Part shown: positions 1 to 5,840 of the stretch, in pieces | How positions within the stretch are numbered: the first letter of the stretch is position 1 | Layout of the letters: each line of letters starts with the position of its first letter | Assembly (NCBI GenBank): GCA_902801585.1 | Contig: CADCIU010000071.1 | Location: 1 to 9,864, forward strand | DNA from: an uncultured Lachnospiraceae bacterium | GTDB lineage: Bacteria; Bacillota_A; Clostridia; Lachnospirales; Lachnospiraceae | DNA length: 9,864 nucleotides | Direction of reading: 5' to 3' | The notes under the pieces: generated by a model | The model's database searches: none | The model's input: only the letters and a program-made list of their open reading frames with translations | Told to the model about the DNA's origin: nothing | Position numbers and translations under genes: made by a program

Positions 1-185
1 TCCATCGAATAGCAGTACTGCCCCGGAGCGGTCAGCTGGCTCAGTGCATTGCCTCCTTCGTATCCCCACTTGCCGGACTCGGTCCTATTCATGGCAGAGG
101 AAATGACAGCCAGTGCTCCCTGATAGGATCCGTTGTCTTCCTGTGCGACGATTGCCCAGATCAGTTCCATCTGTTTCTGTGAATA
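1..185 (-). repeat. Duplicated SleB-like domain, copy 2 (partner at 2217-2401)
   Basis: This stretch aligns without gaps to 2217-2401 at a constant offset of 2216. By hand count about 119 of 156 bases between positions 13 and 168 are identical. Over the matching 60 residues about 49 are identical, including AIVAQEDNGSY, GALAVISSAMNR and QLTAPGQYCYS. The shared segment is the C-terminal hydrolase domain of two adjacent genes. Confidence 0.9.
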
Positions 186-2009
186 CTCTGTCCTGTCCGT
201 CCGGAAGCCGGTCTCCGCGATCCCCTCGCTGTTGTCCTGAAGGATGATGTATCGCCGGATTGAAGTGATAGGCATGAAGTCTACGTTGCTGATCATGGGA
301 CCCGTTCCGGGGTTCTCCGCAGTGTTATAGTCATGTCCGGAGCAATGGACCACCTTGCCGTTCCCAAGATAGATTCCTACATGAGGGTTGCTGCCCCAGT
401 ACACGATGTCTCCCGGCTGGGCGTCCGACACATCCGGAACGATCTCTCCGTTTGCTCCCTGGTCCTGCGCAATCCTCGGAAGGTTAATTCCGAAGGAGCT
501 GAAGATACTCTGAACAAAGCCGGAGCAGTCAGCTCCATAGCTGAGGCTTGTACCACCCCAGATATATGGAATCTTCTCGACAAAGGTTGTCGCGTACTCT
601 GCAATCTCTTCTCCCATCGAGGATGCCGCCGGCTTGACCGAGCTCAACGAAAAGTAGAGGGAACGATTGTCCTCCGGACTGATCAGTTCCGTCGCGAGAT
701 TCTCATTTCCCGAATCCTGGAGGATACTTGCCACGCTACCTCCGCTGAAAAGATCCGATTTCCGGATGAATCCGCGGACATCACCGGACTCGACAAAGTA
801 CCAGTCCCTCTCGTCCTGTGGTTCGGCAAGGATGTAGACCAGGCTGCCTGACTTGACCTCACCAACTGCCCTGGAGTTTTCCTTCGGATACTCCAGCACC
901 TCTGCCTTTGTCAGAACGAGGGCAGAATCTTTATCTGCCAGGACATCCTTCGTGGTCGTCTGCGTGTAAGTGAAAGCCATGTTGTCCGCGATCTCAATAT
1001 CGGGTGTCGCAGTCTCAAATCCCTTTTCACCGATCAGGTCAACCATGTCCGTCGTATCGCTCCCCGACTCAAGCTCAGAGGATGGAATGAAGCCTCTGAC
1101 ATCGCCCGATTCCACATAGGACCAGTCGCCAATGGATTTCAGCACACAGACCAATCCGAAAAATGGTACTTCGCCGACGATTGCCGACTTCTGGTCCGGC
1201 TGTTCGTAGATCCGGTTGCTCCTGTCTCCGTGGGCGATCGCATACTGCTTCTTCACCTGAGAGAAACGAAAGTCCCGTTTGAAGTACCAGCTCGGGTCCC
1301 AGTAGCTGCCGTTGTAGTAATAGCTGCCGCCGGAATAATCCTCCTCTGTCTCGGATTCTGACTCCTCTTCCGGCAGTTCATCGAGATAGACTTCAGTCTC
1401 TGATTCTGTCTCAGTCTCCTCTTCAAGTGAGAGTTCCGTGTCTGGCTCTGTCTGAAACTCACTTTCCGGCTCTGATTCCGTTTCACGGGCAGTCTCTGAC
1501 CCGTTTTCAGTTTCAGATTCCTTCTCTGAGTCAGATTTATTTTCGCTTTCATTCAGCGGATCTTTTTCCGTCTGACTGGTTCCAGATTCTGTTTCCTTTT
1601 CACTTTCTGGCTGCTGTTCGGTCGCCGCAGTACTCTCGGTTCCGCTCTCCTTCTCGGTATGACCCTCCGCTCTTGTTTCTGTCTCTGCTTTCTGCTTCGT
1701 CTCCGCTTGCGTCTGTTCAGACGAACCTGTCTCCTCCTGGACAGGCGGATTTGTCTCCGTAACTGCTGTCTCATTTCTTCCCGCTTCCTTTTCTGCGTTG
1801 TCCTCAGTCTGCCCGGCTGACTGCATCTCCGGAAAACTTTCCGTGAGTGGTACCGGCAGTGTTTCTGTCGAAGAGATGCTCTCCTCTACAGCAATCATCT
1901 GCCTGTCCGCTTCTGTCTCTGCCGCGGGTACAGAAAAGCAGCCGCCCGTGACCGTAGTCATGAGAACGGCTGCCCCTGAAAGCAACGCTGTTATTTTTCT
2001 GAATCTCAT
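1..2009 (-). CDS. Secreted NlpC/P60 endopeptidase with SH3 repeats and SleB-like hydrolase domain (3' end cut by window)
   Basis: The frame is open from ATG 2009 to the window edge (669 codons). Residues 1-30 form a signal peptide (MRFRKI, then a hydrophobic stretch, with a likely cut after VPAA). Residues 31-225 are a low-complexity Glu/Ser/Thr-rich linker. Two SH3-like repeats follow at about 255-313 and 365-420, each containing the string VESGDVRGFI. An NlpC/P60 peptidase covers about 465-590, with catalytic Cys495 in ADCSGFV, His543 in PHVGIYLG and probable third residue His555. A SleB/Hydrolase_2-like domain starts at about 610 (AIVAQEDNGS, candidate catalytic Glu) and runs off the window; its neighbour suggests about 55 residues are missing. 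It lies 29 nt after the upstream hydrolase gene and is probably co-transcribed with it. AAAGGAG (2027-2033) is 17 nt from the ATG, which is long, but no better in-frame start exists. The likely role is cutting peptidoglycan outside the donor cell during conjugation; that role is inferred from context. Confidence 0.88.
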   Translation of the reverse strand, partial: MRFRKITALLSGAAVLMTTVTGGCFSVPAAETEADRQMIAVEESISSTETLPVPLTESFPEMQSAGQTEDNAEKEAGRNETAVTETNPPVQEETGSSEQTQAETKQKAETETRAEGHTEKESGTESTAATEQQPESEKETESGTSQTEKDPLNESENKSDSEKESETENGSETARETESEPESEFQTEPDTELSLEEETETESETEVYLDELPEEESESETEEDYSGGSYYYNGSYWDPSWYFKRDFRFSQVKKQYAIAHGDRSNRIYEQPDQKSAIVGEVPFFGLVCVLKSIGDWSYVESGDVRGFIPSSELESGSDTTDMVDLIGEKGFETATPDIEIADNMAFTYTQTTTKDVLADKDSALVLTKAEVLEYPKENSRAVGEVKSGSLVYILAEPQDERDWYFVESGDVRGFIRKSDLFSGGSVASILQDSGNENLATELISPEDNRSLYFSLSSVKPAASSMGEEIAEYATTFVEKIPYIWGGTSLSYGADCSGFVQSIFSSFGINLPRIAQDQGANGEIVPDVSDAQPGDIVYWGSNPHVGIYLGNGKVVHCSGHDYNTAENPGTGPMISNVDFMPITSIRRYIILQDNSEGIAETGFRTDRTEYSQKQMELIWAIVAQEDNGSYQGALAVISSAMNRTESGKWGYEGGNALSQLTAPGQYCYSM

Positions 2010-2038
2010 GATGTTTTCTCTGCACACTCCTTTCCGTA

Positions 2039-4306
2039 TTAATGGCCGAAGAACCAGTTGCCGCCGATCTGTACTGCATCCGCTCCTGTCGTCTTGCCCT
2101 TTGTGCTCCGGAAGCTGGTATAACTGTGGTTCCGTTTTCCTTTCTTCAGACAGTCATTGACCGCCTGCTTCACATAGTCCGGAACGTTCCCGCCCAGCCT
2201 TGCCTGCCAGTAGGTATCGTTGCTGTAACAGTACTGACCAGGTGCTGTCAGCTGCGCCAGAGCGTTACTCCCTTCATAGCTCCAGGTAGGTGACTCCACC
2301 CTGTTCATGGCAGAAGAGATGACCGCCAAAGCTCCCTTGTAGGACCCGTTGTCCTCCTGCGCCACAATTGCCCAGATCAGTTCCAGGTCCGACTGCGAAT
2401 AGTTGGTAGCATCGGTTTTGTGTCCATAGGTCCCCATTCCTCCGAGCCCTCCGGAAATGTTCCCCCTTCCGCCTACGTCGGGTGTCAGTACTCTTCTCAC
2501 CTCAAAGTACTGATGGTACTCATTCGAGATGTGAACGCCTCCCGACTGGTGGATGATCTGGTTGTTCCCGATGTAAATGGAAACATGCGTGGATCCATTT
2601 CCGTTCGGTTGACCCTTTATATGGGTGCCTGTACGGTAATAGATCAGGACATCTCCCGGTTTTGCCTGAACCAGCGAATCGTAAGCGATGTGCGTTCCCG
2701 CCTGCGTCTCCATGGCTCCGGTATCTCCACCGATCTCATAGCCGAAATGATTGAATACCCCGTGTACGAATCCAGAGCAGTCGCACCCGCTCTGCCATGC
2801 AGTCGGACTGCCTCCATGTCCACCTCCCCACACATATGGAATCTTTCCAATCCACTGTTTGGCATACTCGATCAGCTCCGTTGCATCTGCATAGGCGTAC
2901 ACTTCATTATCCTCATAAGAGGTAGCAGTTGCCGTCCCAAGAATCGGAATAAACATCATCAGAAACGGCAGTATCAGGACCAGAATGAGCGGGATGATCA
3001 GGATAACAAGCTTCTTTCTGACAAGTGCCCGGATTGCCTTGCGCGCGTCATCAGCCACTTTCCTCAGGGCTTTAGTTCCTTTGGCCATCAATCCAAATGA
3101 CTGCTCGGCCTGTTGCGTCATTGCCCGGCTCTGCTCGTCCTCCTGCATCTGCTCCTGCCGGAACTTCTGCATCTGTGCCTTCTTCGCCAGGGAACTTACA
3201 TTCAGCTTGGAAATCTTCTCTGTCAGCTGTTTCCTGTATTCCCCTTTGAGTGCTTTGCGAACCTGCTTTTCATAGGCAAGCTGTGCGGCCGCCTTCTGAC
3301 CGTCTGAAGAGAATCCCGCACTTTTCAGAATCTGACCGTATGCTTCGGAAGATTCTCTTTCCAGATAAGCGGTCCGTAGTGCTGCACTCTGAAGGACCCT
3401 GCTGTTTGCTCGGTCCACTCTGCCGGCAGACACTGTCTGAATCGCCTTTTGGATCTCAGCCTTCTCTTTCCTCGTTCTCGCACCGGCAAGAAGACGCTGC
3501 TGGTAAGAAATAGCTTCCGGAGATGTCTTGAAACTGTCAGTTCTTAATACATCGTTGTTTATCGATATTTTATTTTCTATTGATTCGATATTTATCGATG
3601 CATTATTTTGGGCCCCAGTACTTATTCTCTGTCCATTTTTTGAGACAGCTCCCGGACCAATATCGATTCCCACCTTCGGTTCTTCTTTGGGGCCTGCCCT
3701 TGGTCGTGCCGACTCTCTCTTTACTGCCTCCCTCTTTGCAACTTCTTTCCGAATGGATCCGATTGGTCTTCCTTTGCCGTTACTGTTCCCAAAAGCAGAT
3801 TCGATCGAGGCTTCATGATCTCCATCTTCAGGAAACAACTTTGATAGTGGTTCCTGGCAACCCGGGATTTCTCCTCTTAGGGTCGTTCTCCTCGTTTTCC
3901 CCTGGAGACGATATCTCCGAACTGTAGCCTGCTTGTTTTCCATCCTCTGCCCGGACGATATCCATTGCCTGGATGTTGTCCCTTGTCCGGGTAACGTCAT
4001 CCTTTGAATCTCTTTTTGTTCCTTTACATCCAACCTCGCCGCGGTCTTTGCCATAGTTCCGCTCTGGATCTTCCGATCGATCTTCTTCTCTATCTCAGAC
4101 AGAATTTGCTCACGCTGTCTTCGCGGCATGGAGAGCAACGCCTTCCTGTACTTCTCAGGAAGCTCTGCAATCACCTCTTCCCGCAGGGCAAAAGACCCTC
4201 TGATCTTCATGGAAGCAAACTGTCGGAGCTGTTGGTCAGGATTCTGAAAAGATGGTCCTTTCTGCTGACGGATCCGGACATCCATCGCTGTTTTCATCTG
4301 GCGCAA
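2039..4306 (-). CDS. CD1108-like membrane-anchored NlpC/P60 and SleB-like cell-wall hydrolase of the conjugation machinery
   Basis: This resembles the CD1108 family of Tn916/Tn1549-type elements. It likely opens the cell wall for the mating channel. With the TTG start it has 755 residues. Residues 1-430 are highly charged, helix-prone and probably cytoplasmic, including MPRRQREQILSEIEKK near 60-75. One membrane segment lies at about 433-457 (LVILIIPLILVLILPFLMMF). Outside the membrane an NlpC/P60 peptidase spans about 477-609, with Cys510 in DCSGFV, His574 in STHVSIYIG and probable His586. A Gly-rich linker leads to a SleB/Hydrolase_2-like domain at 637-755, with Glu651 aligned to the SleB catalytic Glu and a typical ending IGGNWFFGH. 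AGGAGG (4315-4320) is 8 nt from TTG 4306, the best-spaced start; ATG 4297 (17 nt) and two GTGs overlapping the ribosome site are alternatives. Residues about 102-160 look atypical in this frame. Confidence 0.88.
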   Translation of the reverse strand: MRQMKTAMDVRIRQQKGPSFQNPDQQLRQFASMKIRGSFALREEVIAELPEKYRKALLSMPRRQREQILSEIEKKIDRKIQSGTMAKTAARLDVKEQKEIQRMTLPGQGTTSRQWISSGQRMENKQATVRRYRLQGKTRRTTLRGEIPGCQEPLSKLFPEDGDHEASIESAFGNSNGKGRPIGSIRKEVAKREAVKRESARPRAGPKEEPKVGIDIGPGAVSKNGQRISTGAQNNASINIESIENKISINNDVLRTDSFKTSPEAISYQQRLLAGARTRKEKAEIQKAIQTVSAGRVDRANSRVLQSAALRTAYLERESSEAYGQILKSAGFSSDGQKAAAQLAYEKQVRKALKGEYRKQLTEKISKLNVSSLAKKAQMQKFRQEQMQEDEQSRAMTQQAEQSFGLMAKGTKALRKVADDARKAIRALVRKKLVILIIPLILVLILPFLMMFIPILGTATATSYEDNEVYAYADATELIEYAKQWIGKIPYVWGGGHGGSPTAWQSGCDCSGFVHGVFNHFGYEIGGDTGAMETQAGTHIAYDSLVQAKPGDVLIYYRTGTHIKGQPNGNGSTHVSIYIGNNQIIHQSGGVHISNEYHQYFEVRRVLTPDVGGRGNISGGLGGMGTYGHKTDATNYSQSDLELIWAIVAQEDNGSYKGALAVISSAMNRVESPTWSYEGSNALAQLTAPGQYCYSNDTYWQARLGGNVPDYVKQAVNDCLKKGKRNHSYTSFRSTKGKTTGADAVQIGGNWFFGH
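2217..2401 (-). repeat. Duplicated SleB-like domain, copy 1 (partner at 1-185)
   Basis: This is the 3' part of the CD1108-like gene, similar to 1-185 at about three quarters of bases with no gaps. It marks a domain duplication between neighbouring genes. Confidence 0.9.
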
Positions 4307-4320
4307 AGGCACCACCTCCT

Positions 4321-4358
4321 GGAAATAAAATGAGCACCTGACCTGCTGGCCAGATGCT
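4321..4358 (-). terminator. Probable intrinsic terminator after the DUF134-NifX gene
   Basis: On the minus strand AGCATCTGGCC (4358-4348) pairs with GGTCAGGTGCT (4343-4333) across an AGCA loop. The stem has 11 pairs, two of them G-U. It is followed by CATTTTATTT, a moderate U-rich tail. It sits 32 nt past the stop of the DUF134-NifX gene and just before the AGGAGG of the next gene. The interrupted U-tract suggests it may leak, letting transfer-operon transcription continue. Confidence 0.6.
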
Positions 4359-4390
4359 TCATGCTTTTCTGCTTACTGTTCTTCGATTGG

Positions 4391-5137
4391 TTACTCGTGG
4401 CAACCATGGTTCCCGCAGCCACCATTTCCATGATGTCCGCATCCCTCATCTCCGTGATTTCCTTCATGATGAGAGCAAACAACATTCGGGTCATATTCCA
4501 GACTGCCGTCAAGCAGTTTCCGGGCAGCTTCATCGGCACTTCCTGAGACACCGCCGTATATGGATATCCCCACTTCTTTCATGGCCTGCTGTGCACCGCC
4601 GCCAATACCTCCGCAGATAAGTACATCCACCTTGTTATCTTTCAGGAATCCAGCAAGAGCCCCATGCCCGGCGCCATTTGTACCCACGATCTGGGAATCA
4701 AGGATTTTACCGTCCTCAGCATCATAGAACTTAAACTGCTGTGTCCTTCCAAAGTGCTGGAAAATCTGACCATTCTCATAAGTTGCCGCTATTCTCATTA
4801 CATTGTCTCCTTTCGACATTATCTCATGATCCGCCTGTACTCTCACAGGCTTGAATTCCACCTTGCCGCCTTCTATCTGAAGCTGTTTGCCATTGATCAA
4901 AGCATCAGCAAGCTTTGTCCGTGCTCTTTCGTAAATAGCTGTTACTGTTGTTCTTGCGACATTCATCTGAGCTGCCGTGTCTGTCTGATTCTGGTGCTTT
5001 AGATCAATCAGACGTATTACTTCAAATTCATCATAAGTAAGTGTAACCTTTTCTCCATTTGGTATTCCTTCCGGATTGAAAGAAATGTACTCCGGCATTG
5101 TCCCAATCATACGGGTTTTCTCTTGTCTTCCAGCCAC
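4391..5137 (-). CDS. DUF134 helix-turn-helix protein fused to a NifX/NifB-type cluster-binding domain, with His/Cys-rich tail
   Basis: From GTG 5137 this encodes 248 residues; GGAGG (5145-5149) lies 7 nt upstream, which favours it over starts further up. Residues about 30-85 match the UPF0251/DUF134 domain (LTYDEFEVIRLIDL, then a sigma-region-4-like helix-turn-helix through TTVTAIYERARTKLADAL). Residues about 114-215 match the dinitrogenase iron-molybdenum cofactor family (MRIAATYENGQIFQHFG, GAGHGALAGFL, VLICGGIGGGAQ). The last 28 residues hold 7 His and 4 Cys (CSHHEGNHG, GCGHHG, GCGNHGCHE), a likely metal-binding tail. DUF134-NifX fusions are known in Clostridia; their ligand is generally unassigned. 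The inferred role is a metal- or redox-responsive DNA-binding regulator acting in the cytoplasm. It has its own promoter, operators and terminator and interrupts an otherwise continuous set of transfer genes, so it looks like a passenger gene. Confidence 0.87.
   Translation of the reverse strand: MAGRQEKTRMIGTMPEYISFNPEGIPNGEKVTLTYDEFEVIRLIDLKHQNQTDTAAQMNVARTTVTAIYERARTKLADALINGKQLQIEGGKVEFKPVRVQADHEIMSKGDNVMRIAATYENGQIFQHFGRTQQFKFYDAEDGKILDSQIVGTNGAGHGALAGFLKDNKVDVLICGGIGGGAQQAMKEVGISIYGGVSGSADEAARKLLDGSLEYDPNVVCSHHEGNHGDEGCGHHGNGGCGNHGCHE
4796..4813 (-). promoter_or_regulatory. Possible internal ribosome site and start for a stand-alone NifX-type domain
   Basis: Inside the DUF134-NifX gene, AAAGGAG (4807-4813) is followed after 8 nt by the in-frame ATG at 4798. 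Translation from there would begin MRIAATYENG, the way single-domain NifX proteins normally start. The site lies exactly at the boundary between the two domains. It may allow a second, shorter product of 135 residues, or be a relic of a gene fusion. Confidence 0.45.
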
Positions 5138-5154
5138 AGCATCGCCTCCATTTC

Positions 5155-5166
5155 TGACATATGTCA
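5155..5166. promoter_or_regulatory. Operator-like palindrome TGACATATGTCA, downstream copy
   Basis: A perfect 12-bp palindrome that touches the end of the -10 box and covers the expected transcription start of the DUF134-NifX promoter. A protein bound here should block initiation. The same 12 bases occur at 5204-5215, centred 49 bp away. Confidence 0.72.
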
Positions 5167-5195
5167 TTATATGCTTATCCCATAAAATGTGTCAA
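5166..5195 (-). promoter_or_regulatory. Consensus sigma-A promoter of the DUF134-NifX gene
   Basis: On the minus strand TTGACA (5195-5190) and TATAAT (5171-5166) both match the consensus perfectly, with an 18-nt spacer. Initiation would fall near 5155-5160, giving a short leader before GGAGG and GTG 5137. Flanking palindromes suggest it is strong but tightly repressed. Confidence 0.82.
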
Positions 5196-5203
5196 TCAGT
5201 TTT

Positions 5204-5215
5204 TGACATATGTCA
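5204..5215. promoter_or_regulatory. Operator-like palindrome TGACATATGTCA, upstream copy
   Basis: Identical in all 12 bases to the palindrome at 5155-5166 and placed just upstream of the -35 box. Two matching sites on either side of a promoter are typical of a dimeric repressor. The neighbouring DUF134 protein is the obvious candidate (autoregulation), by inference. The remaining bases up to the virB4 stop (5216-5268) show no gene; the inverted pair TTGCAT/ATGCAA near 5226-5239 has too short a loop to be a terminator. Confidence 0.72.
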
Positions 5216-5268
5216 TAAAATAGTTTTTGCATGGATGCAAGATTCTTCCTGACTGGTGATTACGATGA

Positions 5269-5705
5269 TCAAATGGAGCTATCCAGCTGCCCGTAAAGGA
5301 ACTCCGGCTTTTTCACTTCTCCCTTCACTCGGTTCTTCCTGATCTTCGCCAGTTCATGGAAGTTAGTATTGAAGAGCTGATACATGGCAGAGTCTTTGGG
5401 AAGTCTTCCGTCACAGGGGATGACCCGGTTTCCAAACTTGAGAAGTCCACAGCCGCAGTCGGGATTGCTGATGTACTGCATGAGGTTCGGTGAAATACCA
5501 AGTTCCGTCTCCAGCAAGTGCCGCTCATTCTCTTTCAGATTGAGTAGCATCAGGAACTCGCTATTACAGAGCATCGACTCAACCGCAGTCGTTGTCAGCA
5601 GATCCGCCACGTTCTGCGTAATCGCCGTGCAAAGGCCGCCCATCTTTCGTACCTCTCTCCAGATCTTCTCCAGGTAAGCAGCGGAGTATTGATTGTGGGA
5701 GAGGT
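5269..5705 (-). CDS. virB4: VirB4-type conjugation ATPase, exon 2 (C-terminal part)
   Basis: This is the C-terminal part of the VirB4 ATPase after removal of the group II intron. Its first two bases complete the split codon A|AC (Asn), giving FIDEFH-N-LSHNQYSAAYLEKIW and then 144 residues to TGA at 5271-5269. The motif GGLCTAITQNVADLL is the conserved RecA-like segment after Walker B in VirB4 and TraG-type ATPases. It ends MYQLFNTNFHEL followed by a basic tail. A start at the Met codon near 5769 would read through intron domains V and VI (MKAACTVWAGAKG), so it is not a genuine N-terminus. Whether this part is translated depends on intron splicing. Confidence 0.9.
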
Positions 5706-5747
5706 ATGCCGATAGGTCAGATCCTTTCGGACCTTTCGCCCCGGCCC
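5706..5747 (-). ncRNA. Group II intron domain VI with branch-point A and 3' splice site
   Basis: The inner hairpin AGGTCC-GAAA-GGATCT is capped by a GAAA tetraloop, and an outer GCCG/CGGC stem closes the domain. The A at 5713 is 8 nt from the 3' end in CCTATCGGCAT, the expected position of the bulged branch-point adenosine. The intron ends in AT, fitting the AY rule, and the next base A5705 starts exon 2 in the right frame. Confidence 0.82.
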
Positions 5748-5781
5748 ACACCGTGCAAGCAGCTTTCACTGCACACGGCGT
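5748..5781 (-). ncRNA. Group II intron domain V, catalytic core hairpin
   Basis: A canonical 34-nt domain V: lower stem ACGCCGTG with CACGGTGT, a two-base bulge, and upper stem GCAG with CTGC closed by a T-G pair around a GAAA loop. The catalytic triad is CGC at positions 2-4, a known variant of the commoner AGC. Both strands of the stem are intact, which argues for an active ribozyme. Confidence 0.9.
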
Positions 5782-5840
5782 TCCATGGGAATAGTTCCAT
5801 CATTATTAAAACGGCCACTCTCAGAGTATTCGTGCTCACT

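Noticed and set aside
333..851. Plus-strand open frame of 172 codons
   Set aside because: It is antisense to the NlpC/P60 and SH3 part of the secreted hydrolase, whose minus-strand frame is open over 669 codons with clear motifs. The plus-strand product shows no recognisable domain.
1380..1780. Tandem short repeats that might suggest a CRISPR array
   Set aside because: The units are irregular codon-level repeats (GAGACAGAA-like) within one open frame. There are no constant repeats with unique spacers.
1935..1950. Cys24 of the secreted hydrolase as a lipoprotein anchor
   Set aside because: The preceding residues TGG do not fit the usual lipobox (Leu/Val/Ile at -3), while VPAA shortly after fits a signal peptidase I site.
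1253..2079. Three short minus-strand frames of 99, 73 and 91 codons
   Set aside because: They are out-of-frame readings of the Glu/Ser/Thr-rich linker, giving Arg-rich junk. The true frame starts at 2009 and runs through.
2420..3100. Plus-strand open frame of 226 codons
   Set aside because: It is a shadow of the membrane segment and NlpC/P60 domain of the CD1108-like gene; it has no family features.
5224..5242. Inverted repeat TTGCAT/ATGCAA as a virB4 terminator
   Set aside because: Only two bases separate the arms, so the stem cannot form fully, and the T-run after it is broken.
5706..5769. Met codon near 5769 as start of an independent 166-residue protein
   Set aside because: The first residues translate intron domains V and VI. 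The conserved ATPase sequence begins only at the exon border 5705.
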